DNA of 36,468 nucleotides from Actinomycetes bacterium (GCA_021822565.1 JAKAQM010000012.1:1-36468); one strand, 5' to 3'; shown: positions 1-9,049, counted from the first letter of the stretch. Numbers and translations: made by a program. Notes: a model not told the origin generated them from the letters alone.

Positions 1-36
1 CAGCCAGCCCAATCGACCGTCAACCGCTCCGGGTGT

Positions 37-1149
37 TCAAGCGTTCTCCAGTGCGATCGCCGCGCCGACGTCGGTCGCTTCGAGAAGGTGTCGGTAGCGG
101 TTCACCATGTCGACGGTGCGCCAGCCGTGGCGGTCCATCACCTCGCCCACCGCGGCGCCCTGCTTCAGGAGCGTCGTGGCCGAGTGGTGCCTCAGGTCGT
201 GCAGGCGCATCGGCGGCAGTCCGGCGGCCTTGCACATGTCGACGAAGACCCGCGTGAACGTGTGCGGGTTGTACGGCGACGCTCCTGCTGGATCGGGGGA
301 GAAGACAAAGCCGGAGGGCGTCAGGCGTGCGCCGCACGCACGTGCACGCTCCTCACAACGCTCCCTGTGCTCACGAAGAAGCGTGGCGGTTCGGGGCCCG
401 ATGGCGATCCGGCGCCGGTCTCCGGTCTTGGTGCCCTTCACCTCACTTCCGCCGGGAACCGCAGAGACCGACCTCGAGATGAGGACGCTGCCGCCCTCGA
501 GGTCCAGGTCGGCCCACTGGAGACCCGCCGCCTCTCCTCGTCGGCACCCGGTCCACGCAATGAAGGCGATGACCGTCCCCCAGTCGCGGTCGGTGGCGAG
601 CGCGTACTCGAGCAGTGCTCGCACGGCAGCCGACGACGGCGGGTCGATCTTCCTTGCCCGGAGCGGGGGAAGCTCGACGCCCTGGGTGGCGACGACACCC
701 GTCAAGCCCCGCTTGTGCGCCCACGCGAGGGCCTGGCGCATCGCCCAGTGGAGCTTGCGGACCGAAGAGCCCGACATGCCGTGCTCGACGAGGTCGGCGT
801 ACAGGTCCTCGATGTGATGGGCCCGGAGCCTGTCCACTGGAAGACGTTTCAGGTCGTCGGGCACGTGGGTGATCGCCACGCGGTAACGGTCGAGCGTCGA
901 GGCCGACAGGTGCGCCTTACGCGAGGCGAGCCAGCGAGTCAGCACTTCACCGAGCGAGACCCGAGCCGTAGCAGCCCGTCCTCCGTCGGTGACCTCGGTC
1001 ACGAACCGGGCGAGCTCTCGCTCGGCCTCCCGGCGCGGACCGCGGAACGTCTTCCTCGCGTAGCGGCGCTTGCGCGCCTCGGTGTCGAAGCCGATGTAGA
1101 CGACCAGCTCCCACGATGTCTTGCCACGCTGGCGGATGCTCCCTGCCAC
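37..1149 (-). CDS. Tyrosine recombinase / phage-type integrase
   Basis: Site-specific tyrosine recombinase of about 370 residues, a usual length for integrases of actinobacterial integrative elements and phages. The N-terminal part is an AP2-like/SAM-like arm-binding region and the C-terminal half is catalytic. All catalytic residues are visible: Arg203 in TGCRRGE, Lys241 in GTKTGD, His317 and Arg320 in HDLRHHS, His341 in RHGW and Tyr352 in NRYRHLL, so the enzyme looks active. I place the start at GTG 1149 (VAGSIRQRGK), which has a GGGGG purine run 6 nt upstream. A TTG at 1173 would add eight residues. The gene reads away from the adjacent tRNA-Arg gene, whose 3' end faces it about 95 bp away. 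That is the classic arrangement of an element integrated at a tRNA 3' end. The rest of the element must lie left of the window. Confidence 0.93.
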   Translation of the reverse strand: MAGSIRQRGKTSWELVVYIGFDTEARKRRYARKTFRGPRREAERELARFVTEVTDGGRAATARVSLGEVLTRWLASRKAHLSASTLDRYRVAITHVPDDLKRLPVDRLRAHHIEDLYADLVEHGMSGSSVRKLHWAMRQALAWAHKRGLTGVVATQGVELPPLRARKIDPPSSAAVRALLEYALATDRDWGTVIAFIAWTGCRRGEAAGLQWADLDLEGGSVLISRSVSAVPGGSEVKGTKTGDRRRIAIGPRTATLLREHRERCEERARACGARLTPSGFVFSPDPAGASPYNPHTFTRVFVDMCKAAGLPPMRLHDLRHHSATTLLKQGAAVGEVMDRHGWRTVDMVNRYRHLLEATDVGAAIALENA

Positions 1150-1163
1150 GTTCTGCCCCCGAG

Positions 1164-1183
1164 TGATTGGCAATTTGATTGGC
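1164..1183. repeat. Direct repeat TGATTGGC, possible integrase arm site
   Basis: Two copies of TGATTGGC start at 1164 and 1176, a 12-bp period. They lie just upstream of the integrase GTG start and between the gene and the tRNA 3' end. Integrase arm-type sites are often short direct repeats in this location. The function is inferred from position only. Confidence 0.3.
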
Positions 1184-1244
1184 GACTCCGCTGCTCGCCT
1201 GCAGAGACGCTACCACAATGGCCTCTCACCAGGGAAGATGTCGG

Positions 1245-1316
1245 CGCCCCCGGCAGGACTCGAACCTGCGCTCCCGGCTCCGGAGGCCGGTGCTCTATCC
1301 GCTGAGCTACGGGGGC
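1245..1316 (-). tRNA. tRNA-Arg (anticodon CCG)
   Basis: The reverse strand folds as a standard cloverleaf. The acceptor GCCCCCG pairs with CGGGGGC and is followed by discriminator G. The D stem is GCTC/GAGC, the anticodon stem CCGGC/GCCGG with loop CTCCGGA gives anticodon CCG, and the T arm is GCAGG-TTCGAGT-CCTGC. It decodes the arginine codon CGG. CCA is not encoded, since CCGA follows the discriminator. Its 3' end faces the integrase gene, so it is the likely attachment site of the element to the left. Confidence 0.95.
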
Positions 1317-1430
1317 ATGCCGCAGAACGGTGCCCGTGATCCGGGTCACCACGACGCAGGCACGTAGACGTGGCTGCGCTGCGACGACGATCGTACTCGG
1401 CGCCGCAGAGGACGGTTTCGTGGGCTGCCG

Positions 1431-1436
1431 TATCCT
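1431..1436 (+). promoter_or_regulatory. Candidate -10 element for leaderless lysA
   Basis: TATCCT ends 5 nt before ATG 1442, and there is no Shine-Dalgarno sequence. The same spacing recurs before several other first genes in this window. No convincing -35 is seen. Confidence 0.45.
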
Positions 1437-1441
1437 GCGGC

Positions 1442-2839
1442 ATGCCCACGACACGCAGCGACCACGAGGCTCCCATCCCTGGGCCAGGGACCGAGCTGCG
1501 TGCGTCGGCGAGCGCCGACGCTGCTCCCCCGGACGCGCCCCTGGCTCGGCACCTCCTGCCGGACACGGCAGACGTGGCGTCCGACGGGCACCTCCACGTC
1601 GGTGGGGTCGACCTCCTGGACCTGGTCGAGCAGCTGGGTACCCCGCTCTTCGTCTACGACGAAGCCCACGTGCGCAGACGCTGTCGCGAGGCCGTTGCCG
1701 CATGGGGTGACGGGGTCGCCTACGCCACGAAGGCATTCCTCTGCAAGGCCGTCGCCCGTCTCGTGCACGAAGAGGGCATGTGCCTCGACGTCTCCACGCT
1801 CGGGGAGCTCCGGGTCGCCCTCGCTGCCGGGGTCCCGCCATCACGCCTGGTGCTGCACGGCAACAACAAGTCCGAAGAAGAGCTCGCCGCCGCGCTCGAC
1901 GCCGGCGTGGGCAGGATCGTCGTGGACTCCTTCGACGAGATCGGCCGGCTCGGCAAGCTCACCGACGCGCCGGCCCGCCCCGCGAACCTCGGAGCAATGG
2001 GGCCGACCCAGCGCCCGAAGGTGCTGGTCCGCGTGACGCCGGGCGTCGAAGTCCATACCCACGAGTTCGTCCGGACCGGCCAGGAGGACACGAAGTTCGG
2101 CTTCTCGATCGCCTCCGGCGCTGCGTCGAAGGCGGTCGCGGCGCTCGAGCTCTTGCCTGGCGTGGAGCTCGTCGGGGTGCATGCGCACATCGGCAGCCAG
2201 GTCCTGGACGTCGGCCACTTCGAAGAGGCGGCTCGCGTGCTCGGCGAGTTCGCCGCCCCGCTGCAGCTCCCCGAGCTCGTGGTCGGCGGGGGTCTCGGGG
2301 TCGCGTACCTGAACGGCGAGGTCGCCCCGACGCAGCAGGAGTGGGCCGATGCCACGCGGCACGCCTGCGCGAGCGCCGGGATGGACCCCGAGACGAGGAT
2401 CACCGCCGAGCCGGGTCGCTCGATCGTGGCCAGCGCGGCGATCACCCTGTACAGGGTCGGCACCATCAAGGATCTTCCCGGTATCCGCACGTACGTCGCC
2501 GTGGACGGCGGCATGAGCGACAACCCTCGGCCCGTCCTCTATGGCAGCGGCTACGAGGCCTTCCTCCCGCGCAAGGCGGCCGCCGCACGCACCAAGGTGG
2601 TGCGGGTCGTCGGCAAGCACTGCGAGACCGGCGACGTCCTCGTCGACGAGGCACACGTGCCCGCGGACCTCGCCGTCGGCGACGTGCTCGCGACGCCGGT
2701 CACGGGCGCCTACGGCTACTCGATGGCGTCCAACTACAACAAGGTCCCGCGCCCGCCGGTCGTCTTCGTCCGCGACGGCTCGGCGACGGTCGTCGTCCGA
2801 CGCGAGACGGTGGAAGACCTCCTTCGCCTGGAGTGCTGA
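1442..2839 (+). CDS. lysA: Diaminopimelate decarboxylase
   Basis: PLP-dependent enzyme of the alanine racemase-like fold (fold type III). It decarboxylates meso-diaminopimelate to lysine, the last step of lysine synthesis. The protein is about 465 residues, slightly longer than usual because of a roughly 45-residue N-terminal extension. The PLP lysine is Lys97 in YATKAF. HIGSQ, the phosphate-binding segment EPGRSI, the active-site CETGD and the C-terminal GAYGYSMASNYN are all present. I chose ATG 1442 because TATCCT lies 5 nt upstream; a GTG at 1370 would add 24 unusual Arg-rich residues. In many actinobacteria lysA follows argS and precedes hom and thr genes. Here argS is about 5 kb away on the other strand and no threonine genes are visible. 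Confidence 0.95.
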   Translation: MPTTRSDHEAPIPGPGTELRASASADAAPPDAPLARHLLPDTADVASDGHLHVGGVDLLDLVEQLGTPLFVYDEAHVRRRCREAVAAWGDGVAYATKAFLCKAVARLVHEEGMCLDVSTLGELRVALAAGVPPSRLVLHGNNKSEEELAAALDAGVGRIVVDSFDEIGRLGKLTDAPARPANLGAMGPTQRPKVLVRVTPGVEVHTHEFVRTGQEDTKFGFSIASGAASKAVAALELLPGVELVGVHAHIGSQVLDVGHFEEAARVLGEFAAPLQLPELVVGGGLGVAYLNGEVAPTQQEWADATRHACASAGMDPETRITAEPGRSIVASAAITLYRVGTIKDLPGIRTYVAVDGGMSDNPRPVLYGSGYEAFLPRKAAAARTKVVRVVGKHCETGDVLVDEAHVPADLAVGDVLATPVTGAYGYSMASNYNKVPRPPVVFVRDGSATVVVRRETVEDLLRLEC

Positions 2840-2891
2840 CCGATGACAGGAGAGACTGGGGACATGCGCGCACGACGGAGCAGACCGCCTG

Positions 2892-2978
2892 GTGACGTCG
2901 GAGGTGCCGGTGACGTCGGAGGAGCTGACGACGCCCGAGGACCGGGACGAGCACGGCACGCCGGGCGAGCGGTGGTGA
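2892..2978 (+). CDS. Possible 28-residue small ORF upstream of the SDR gene
   Basis: A short frame from GTG 2892 to TGA 2976-2978 encodes an acidic peptide starting VTSEVPVTSEEL. A GGAG lies 11 nt upstream and the stop is 7 nt before the SDR ATG, so it could be a leader peptide coupled to SDR translation. The underlying DNA contains two copies of GGTGACGTCGGAGG-like sequence, so it may only be repeated non-coding DNA. An overlapping frame (ATG 2843 to TGA 2989) is Gly/Arg-rich and less protein-like. I recognise neither. Confidence 0.2.
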   Translation: MTSEVPVTSEELTTPEDRDEHGTPGERW

Positions 2979-2985
2979 GCGGGCG

Positions 2986-3816
2986 ATGACCGACGTGCGC
3001 GACCGCGTCGCGCTGGTCACCGGAGGCGCGTCCGGCATCGGGCGCTTGCTCGCGCTCGAGCTCGCCCGGCGCGGGGCGGTGCCCGTCGTGTGGGACGTCG
3101 ACGAGGAGCGGCTCGCGGCAACCGTCGACGAGCTGGGGCGCCGGTCGTCGGAGCGCGCCCGCGGCTACACCTGCGACGTGCGCGACCCCGACGCCGTGCG
3201 CTCCACGGCGGAGCGGGTGCGCCGCGAGGTCGGCGACCCGATGATCCTGGTCAACAACGCCGGCGTGGTCAGCGGCGCGCGCCTCCTCGAGCTTCCCGAC
3301 GAGGCCATCCGAAGGACGTTCGACGTCAACGCGCTCGCCCTTTTCTGGGTGACCAAGGCCTTCCTTCCCGCGATGGTCGACGCCGGCCACGGCCACATCA
3401 CGACCGTGGCATCGGCCGCCGGACTCGTCGGCGTGGCACGCCAGACGGACTACTCGGCGTCCAAGCATGCGGCCGTCGGGTTCGACGAGTCCCTCCGCGC
3501 CGAGCTGCGCCGGATCGCCCCGAGGATCCGGACGACCGTCGTGTGCCCGTACTACGTCGACACCGGGATGTTCGACGGCGTGCGCACGAGGGTGCCGTTC
3601 CTGCTCCCGATCCTGCAGCAGGACGACGTGGCCCTGCGCATCGCGGACGCCATCACCAAGGACCGCCGGGTCGTCGTCCTCCCTCCGATCGTCCGGCTCA
3701 TCCCCGCGCTCAGGCTGCTCCCGCCAGCTGCCTTCGACTGGATCATGGACCTCTTCGGGGTGAACGTCTCGATGGACCACTTCGCCGGACGCGGCTCGAC
3801 CCCACCACCGGCGTGA
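2986..3816 (+). CDS. Short-chain dehydrogenase, RDH10/SDR16C-like
   Basis: Classical SDR of 276 residues that oxidises or reduces an alcohol/carbonyl with NAD(P). Visible motifs are TGGASGIG at 12-19, NNAG near 90, and the catalytic Ser143, Tyr156 and Lys160 with canonical spacing. The C-terminal half (CPYYVDTGMFDGV, the FLLPIL segment, then a hydrophobic stretch and an MDHFAGR end) resembles the SDR16C group of retinol and long-chain alcohol dehydrogenases, which are often membrane-associated. The hydrophobic segment near residues 220-250 fits that. An ALDH3-type aldehyde dehydrogenase follows 58 bp downstream, which suggests sequential oxidation of a lipophilic alcohol to the acid. The physiological substrate is not determinable from sequence. 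Confidence 0.9.
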   Translation: MTDVRDRVALVTGGASGIGRLLALELARRGAVPVVWDVDEERLAATVDELGRRSSERARGYTCDVRDPDAVRSTAERVRREVGDPMILVNNAGVVSGARLLELPDEAIRRTFDVNALALFWVTKAFLPAMVDAGHGHITTVASAAGLVGVARQTDYSASKHAAVGFDESLRAELRRIAPRIRTTVVCPYYVDTGMFDGVRTRVPFLLPILQQDDVALRIADAITKDRRVVVLPPIVRLIPALRLLPPAAFDWIMDLFGVNVSMDHFAGRGSTPPPA

Positions 3817-3862
3817 CGCCGCGTCGGGTCCGTCGGGCCCGCCGTAAGAGACGTGGCCGCCG

Positions 3863-3868
3863 TAGGGT
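3863..3868 (+). promoter_or_regulatory. Candidate -10 element for leaderless ALDH mRNA
   Basis: TAGGGT ends 6 nt before ATG 3875, with no ribosome binding site. If real, the ALDH gene has its own promoter in addition to read-through from the SDR gene. Confidence 0.4.
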
Positions 3869-3874
3869 GGCCGC

Positions 3875-5263
3875 ATGGCAACCACGAAGCCCGATCCGCC
3901 CTCGACGGTCGCCGCCCTGCGCCGCTCGTTCGAGGCCGGGCTCACGCGACCGCTCGAATGGAGACGGGCGCAGCTGATCGCGCTCAAGGACCTGCTCAGG
4001 CATGGTGAAGACGCGCTCATCGACGCCATGCGGGTGGACCTGGGGAAACCTGCGGTGGAGATCCGGCTGACCGACCTGTCGTTCGTCGCGGCCGAGATCG
4101 ACGTCATGCTGCGGCACCTCGACGCTTGGGCGAGCCCCGAGCGCGTGCGGGTGCCACTCACCCAGCGGCCAGGTCAGGCGACGATCGTTCGCGAGCCGTT
4201 CGGCGTCGCGCTGGTCATCGCGCCGTGGAACTACCCGGTGCACCTCCTCCTCTTGCCGATGGCCGCGGCCATCGCGGCGGGCAACTGCGTCGTCGGCAAG
4301 CCGTCCGAGGTCTCCCCGAAGACGTCTGCAGCGCTCGCCACACTGGCGCGGCGGTACCTGGACCCGCGGGCGGTGGCCATCGTCGAGGGCGGGCCCGAGG
4401 AGACCCGGGAACTGCTCGAGCAGCGTTTCGACACCATCTTCTACACCGGCAATGGCAGGGTGGGGCGCACCGTGATGGAGGCTGCGGCCAGGCACGTGAC
4501 CCCGGTGACGCTCGAGCTGGGAGGCAAGAGCCCGGCGATCGTGGACGCCGACGCCGACATCGACATCTCGGCGCGCCGCGTCGCGTGGGGAAAATTCCTG
4601 AACGCGGGGCAGACCTGCGTGGCGCCGGACTACGTCCTCGTGCACGAGCGGGTCGAGCGCACGTTCGTCGACGCACTGGCGCGGACGCTTCGCAGCTTCT
4701 ACGGAGACGACCCGAAGCGAAGCCGGGACTACGCGCGGATCGTGAACGACCGGCATTTCGAACGGCTCTCCGGCCTCCTCGCCGCGACCTCTGGGACCGT
4801 CGCCTGCGGCGGTGAGCACGACAGGGCCCAGCGCTACCTCGCCCCCACGGTGGTCACCGACGTCCCGCCCGGCGACCCGCTCATGGACGACGAGATCTTC
4901 GGCCCGATCCTCCCGGTCCTGCGCGTCAGGGACATGGACGAAGCGGTGAGGTACGTCTCGTCTCGGACCAAGCCGCTCGCGCTGTACATCTTCTCCTCCT
5001 CCAAGACCACCGTCGACCGCGTCCTCGCGAGCACGTCGTCGGGCAGCGTCGGGGTGAACCTCACCGTGCAGCAGCTCGCGATCCCTGGGCTCCCTTTCGG
5101 CGGGGTCGGGGAGAGCGGGATGGGGGCGTACCACGGCCGTCACGGGTTCGAGACGTTCAGCCACCGGCGCGCCGTCTTCTCGAAGCCGACGCTGCTCGAC
5201 CCTCCAGTGCAGTACCCGCCTTACACGAAGATCAAGGAGTGGATCTTGAAGAAGATGCTGTGA
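3875..5263 (+). CDS. Aldehyde dehydrogenase, ALDH3-like
   Basis: NAD(P)-dependent aldehyde dehydrogenase of 462 residues. That short length and the C-terminus (PPVQYPPYTKIKEWILKKML) are typical of the class 3/fatty aldehyde dehydrogenase branch rather than the roughly 490-residue ALDH1/2 type. The substrate-binding Asn119 in PWNYP, general base Glu214 in LELGGKSP and nucleophile Cys248 in GQTCVAPDY are all present. It is codirectional with the SDR, so the pair probably converts long-chain or other hydrophobic alcohols to carboxylates. Related bacterial enzymes have been called coniferyl-aldehyde or fatty-aldehyde dehydrogenases. I would not assign the substrate. Confidence 0.93.
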   Translation: MATTKPDPPSTVAALRRSFEAGLTRPLEWRRAQLIALKDLLRHGEDALIDAMRVDLGKPAVEIRLTDLSFVAAEIDVMLRHLDAWASPERVRVPLTQRPGQATIVREPFGVALVIAPWNYPVHLLLLPMAAAIAAGNCVVGKPSEVSPKTSAALATLARRYLDPRAVAIVEGGPEETRELLEQRFDTIFYTGNGRVGRTVMEAAARHVTPVTLELGGKSPAIVDADADIDISARRVAWGKFLNAGQTCVAPDYVLVHERVERTFVDALARTLRSFYGDDPKRSRDYARIVNDRHFERLSGLLAATSGTVACGGEHDRAQRYLAPTVVTDVPPGDPLMDDEIFGPILPVLRVRDMDEAVRYVSSRTKPLALYIFSSSKTTVDRVLASTSSGSVGVNLTVQQLAIPGLPFGGVGESGMGAYHGRHGFETFSHRRAVFSKPTLLDPPVQYPPYTKIKEWILKKML

Positions 5264-5386
5264 CCGGGACCCCGGGGCTCGGCATCTCGACGCAGCCCGT
5301 AGCTCGCCCACGAGACCGGCGCGGGGCGCGTCACCTTGCTCAGGTAGGACGCCACTCGTCCGACGCGCACGACCGCTCGCGCCCGG

Positions 5387-5392
5387 TAGAAT
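5387..5392 (+). promoter_or_regulatory. Candidate -10 element for the ABC-F gene
   Basis: TAGAAT is close to consensus and would start a transcript near 5399. This leaves about 60 nt of pyrimidine-rich leader before ATG 5460, without an obvious ribosome binding site. No clear -35 is visible. Confidence 0.35.
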
Positions 5393-5459
5393 CCCTGCCT
5401 CCTATTCGTCTCGTCGACGGTCTCGTCGTCCTCCACCTCCCGCTCCCCTGGCGTCGCTC

Positions 5460-7058
5460 ATGCTCACGGCCACGAACATCTCGCTCAGCGTGGCCGGGCG
5501 CGAACTGCTCCGCGATGCGTCGTTCGTGGTGAACGCAGGCGACAAGGCGGCCATCGTCGGGCGCAACGGGGTCGGCAAGTCGTCGCTCGTCTCGCTCCTC
5601 GTCGGCGAGCCCCCGCCGCACGTGGCCGCGACCGGTGAGGTGCAGGTGACGGGCTCCCTGGGTCACCTCCCCCAGGTGCCGGTCCACGGTGGGCTCGGCA
5701 CTGATCCGAGCGCGATCTCGCACGTGCTGTCCGCCCGAGGTCTCGACCGTCTCGACGTGGCGCTCAGCGAGGCGAGGAAGCGGATGAGCGCCGATCCCAC
5801 GGCGGAGAACATCGCGGTCTTCTCGGACACCGAGGAGCGCTATCGCGCGCTCGGGGGTTACGAGGCCGAGTCGACGCTCGCGCGCATGGCGGACGGGCTG
5901 GGCCTGCGTCAGGAGTTGCTCTTCGAAGACGCCGACAGCCTGTCGGGGGGGCAACGGCGCAGGCTCGACCTCATGCGCGTGCTGTTCGGGCAGCCAGAGG
6001 TGATGGTCCTCGACGAGCCCACCAATCATCTCGACGCTCCTGCCAAGCGATGGCTGATGGGACAGCTCGACCGCTTTTCGGGGGCCCTGCTGCTCGTGAG
6101 CCACGATCTGACGCTCCTCGACCGGTCGATCACGAAGGTGCTGCACCTCCAGCGTGGCGCGCTGCAGGAGTTCAAGGGCACCTACAGCAGCTATCGCCTA
6201 CAGCTGGCCGCACGCGAGGACCAGCAGGACCGATTGGCCGCGCGCCAGGAGCGAGAGGTGAAGCGCCTGTCCACGCTCGCCGACACCATGCGCGGCGGCA
6301 CCGCCAGGCGAGCGCGGACGGCCAGATCCTTGGACACCCGCGTGGAGCGCTTGAAGAAGCACCAGACGGCCCGCGCGACGCGTGAGCGGCACAGCCGCTT
6401 TCGCCTCCCACTCCCCGCGCGCGCCGGTGAGACGCCGCTCGAGATCCGCGGCCTCGCCGTCTCCTACGGTCCGGCGCGCGTCCTCCACGAGGTCTCCATG
6501 GCGCTGCACCGCGGAGACCGTGCCGTCGTGGTGGGGCGCAACGGCGCGGGGAAGTCGAGCCTCCTGCGGTGCGTGGCCGGCATGCAGCAGCCAACGACCG
6601 GCGAGGTGGTCCTCGGGCAGAACGTCAGTCTCGGCTACTTCGCCCAGGAGCACGAGCAGGTCGACCTCGACAAGCGCGCGATCGACAACATCGACGACAC
6701 CTTCCTCGTCGCCGAGGCGGACCGGCGCGCGCTGCTCGGCTCGTTCGGGCTCTCCGGAGAGCTCGCCACGCAGCTCGCGGGCAGCCTGTCGGGAGGCGAA
6801 CGCGCCAAGCTCGGGTTGGCGATGCTCGCGGCCGGTTGGGCGAACGTCCTCGTGCTCGACGAGCCGACCAACAACCTCGACCCGCCGTCCGTCGCGGCCG
6901 TCGCCTCGATGCTCAGCGCGTGGCCGGGCACGGTCGTGGCGGTGAGCCACGACAGGAGCTTCGTGGAGGCGCTCGAGCCGACGCACGCACTCCTCCTTCC
7001 CGAAGAGCGCTTCGACTACTGGCGTGACGACCTCCTCGACGAGGTACAGCTTCGCTGA
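5460..7058 (+). CDS. ABC-F family ATPase (ribosome-associated)
   Basis: Soluble protein of 532 residues with two ABC ATPase domains in tandem and no membrane segments, the hallmark of the ABC-F family, which acts at the ribosomal E site in translation or antibiotic protection. Domain 1 has Walker A GRNGVGKSS at about 34-42, signature LSGGQ near 161 and Walker B with DEPTNHLD near 184-191. Domain 2 has GRNGAGKSS near 358, LSGGE near 443 and DEPTNNLD. The linker between the two domains (about residues 235-310) is charged and Arg/Gln-rich, as in the P-site tRNA-interaction motif region. Subfamily cannot be set by eye, and a resistance role is possible but unproven. The 60-nt leader could be regulatory, since ABC-F genes are often attenuated. 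Confidence 0.93.
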   Translation: MLTATNISLSVAGRELLRDASFVVNAGDKAAIVGRNGVGKSSLVSLLVGEPPPHVAATGEVQVTGSLGHLPQVPVHGGLGTDPSAISHVLSARGLDRLDVALSEARKRMSADPTAENIAVFSDTEERYRALGGYEAESTLARMADGLGLRQELLFEDADSLSGGQRRRLDLMRVLFGQPEVMVLDEPTNHLDAPAKRWLMGQLDRFSGALLLVSHDLTLLDRSITKVLHLQRGALQEFKGTYSSYRLQLAAREDQQDRLAARQEREVKRLSTLADTMRGGTARRARTARSLDTRVERLKKHQTARATRERHSRFRLPLPARAGETPLEIRGLAVSYGPARVLHEVSMALHRGDRAVVVGRNGAGKSSLLRCVAGMQQPTTGEVVLGQNVSLGYFAQEHEQVDLDKRAIDNIDDTFLVAEADRRALLGSFGLSGELATQLAGSLSGGERAKLGLAMLAAGWANVLVLDEPTNNLDPPSVAAVASMLSAWPGTVVAVSHDRSFVEALEPTHALLLPEERFDYWRDDLLDEVQLR

Positions 7059-7161
7059 GATCGCCAAGCGCCTGACGGCAGGGCGCTACTACACGTGCAC
7101 GTCGTGCCGGGACGCCGCCGTGTCACTCGGGCGACCTCTCGTCACCGTCACCGCGACGCGC

Positions 7162-8925
7162 TCACATGCGCTCCGGCGCCTCGATGCCGAGCAGGCCCAG
7201 ACCTTCGGCGAGCACGCGTGCCGTCGTCTCGACGAGGGCGAGACGACTTCGCCGCGTCGCCTCGTCCGGGGCTCGGAGGACCGGGCACCGCTCGTAGAAG
7301 GTGGTGAACGTCGTGGCGAGGCCGTAGAGGTAGGCGCACAGCTTGGACGGCGACGACGCTTCGACCGCGTCCTGGATGGCCGACGCGTACCCGAGCAGCC
7401 CGAGGCCGAGCGCGCGCTCCTCGGGGGTCGCGATCACGATCGCCGACGCTTGCTCGGCCACCTCGTGCGTGCCCGCCTCTGCGACGGTGGGCGCGTCCGA
7501 GGCTGCACGCCGGAAGATCGACTTGATCCGCGCGTGCGCGTACTGCAGGTACGGCCCGGTGTCCCCTTCGAAGCTCAGCATGCGGTCCCAGTCGAACACG
7601 TAGTCGCGCACCCGATCCGTGGACAGGTCGGCGTACTTGACCGCGCCGATGCCCAGTGCATGCGCCACCGCGTGCCGCTCCTCGGCATCCAAGTCGGCGT
7701 CGCGCCCGCGCTCGGCCATCGCGTCGGCAGCTCTCGACACTGCTTCGTCGAGCAGATCGACGAGCTTGACCGACGTCCCCGCACGCGTGCGCAGCATCCT
7801 GTGGTCGGCGCCGAGCACGCTTCCGAAGGCGACGTGCTCCACGGTCACGCCGTCCGGCAGCCACCCTGCCATCCGTGCCACCTCGAAGCACATCTGGAGG
7901 TGCTGGGACTGTGGCGCGCCGACCACGTAGAGAAGCCGAGTGGCGCGGACCGAGTCCACGCGGTCCCGGATGCACGCGAGATCGGTCGCCGCATAGCCGA
8001 ACCCCCCGTCGGACTTCTGGACGATGAGCGGCAGCGGATCGCCCTCCCTGTTCGTGAAGCCCCGCGGAAAGACACAGAGCGCTCCCTCGTCCTTCACGAG
8101 CAGGCCAGCGGCGTCGAGGTCCGCGACGACACCGGGGAGCATCGAGTTGTAGAAGCTCTCCCCCTTCACGTCGTCGTCCGTGAGCAGCACGCCCAGTTTC
8201 GCGTAGACCTCGTCGAAATAGGTGATGCTGTGCTCCACGAGGACGCGCCACATGCGCAGCGTGTCCGGATCGCCGCTCTGCAGCAGCACCACCCTTCGCC
8301 GGCTGCGCTCCTTGAAGGCGTCGTCGGCGTCGAAGGAGGACCGCGCTGCCTGGTAAAAGCCGGTGAGGTCGCCGACCGAGAGTTCTGCGACCGCCGCCTC
8401 CTCGCCGATGTCGGCCAAGTGCTCGATCAGCATCCCGAAGGGCGTTCCCCAGTCGCCCACATGGTTCTCCCGCACGACGTCGTGCCCGAGGTGCCCGAGC
8501 ATCCGGCAGAGCGCGTCCCCGATCACCGTGGAACGAAGGTGCCCGACGTGCATCTCCTTGGCCACGTTGGGATGGGAGTATGTGACGACGACCCGCTCAG
8601 GGCTCGCGGCCGGCTCGACGCCGAGTCGGTGGTCCTCGGCCATCGTGCGGACGCTCCGCTGGACGAACGCCGTCGACACCACGAGGTTCACGAAGCCCGG
8701 ACCGCTGACCTCGACACGCTCGCAGAGGTCGTCGAGCCTGGCTGCGGCCACGACCGCCTGCGCCACCTCGACGGGTCGGCGGCCGAGCCGCTTGGCGAGC
8801 GCCAGCGCGCCGTTCGCCTGGAAGTCGGCCCGGTCCGACGGCCGTAGCACCGGGTCCGAGCCCGGCATGAGCGTGTCGAACGCGCTCTGGAGACGTTCGG
8901 AAAGCAGCGCGGCGACACCTGGCAT
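7162..8925 (-). CDS. argS: Arginyl-tRNA synthetase
   Basis: Class I aminoacyl-tRNA synthetase of 587 residues that charges tRNA-Arg. The HIGH motif is present as HVGH in the segment [17 protein letters not shown]. The region corresponding to KMSKS is replaced by [19 protein letters not shown], as is normal for ArgRS. The C-terminal DALR anticodon-binding domain includes YAHARI and ends in [11 protein letters not shown] 8925 is preceded by GAAGAT and five bases, suggesting a leaderless mRNA. It is divergent from acnA across 136 bp. A 607-residue open frame runs antisense to the gene and is a high-GC shadow. Confidence 0.96.
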   Translation of the reverse strand: MPGVAALLSERLQSAFDTLMPGSDPVLRPSDRADFQANGALALAKRLGRRPVEVAQAVVAAARLDDLCERVEVSGPGFVNLVVSTAFVQRSVRTMAEDHRLGVEPAASPERVVVTYSHPNVAKEMHVGHLRSTVIGDALCRMLGHLGHDVVRENHVGDWGTPFGMLIEHLADIGEEAAVAELSVGDLTGFYQAARSSFDADDAFKERSRRRVVLLQSGDPDTLRMWRVLVEHSITYFDEVYAKLGVLLTDDDVKGESFYNSMLPGVVADLDAAGLLVKDEGALCVFPRGFTNREGDPLPLIVQKSDGGFGYAATDLACIRDRVDSVRATRLLYVVGAPQSQHLQMCFEVARMAGWLPDGVTVEHVAFGSVLGADHRMLRTRAGTSVKLVDLLDEAVSRAADAMAERGRDADLDAEERHAVAHALGIGAVKYADLSTDRVRDYVFDWDRMLSFEGDTGPYLQYAHARIKSIFRRAASDAPTVAEAGTHEVAEQASAIVIATPEERALGLGLLGYASAIQDAVEASSPSKLCAYLYGLATTFTTFYERCPVLRAPDEATRRSRLALVETTARVLAEGLGLLGIEAPERM

Positions 8926-9049
8926 GGCTCATCTTCGCACGGCGAGCGGGCAGCCCAGGCCCGTCACCCCGCCGCAGCGCTGCGGCACCGGGTACGGCCG
9001 CTTTCGGCTCGCAGATCGCACCCTCGCTGCGCCGGCCCGAGCGCGGCGG

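Noticed and set aside
5264-5290. Terminator after the ALDH gene (CCCCGGGG palindrome)
   Set aside because: No stable stem with a proper loop and no T run; not distinguishable from GC-rich background.
7024-8847. 607-residue open frame antisense to argS
   Set aside because: argS has all family motifs on the other strand. The antisense product is Arg/His/Val-rich low-information sequence, typical of high-GC mirror frames.
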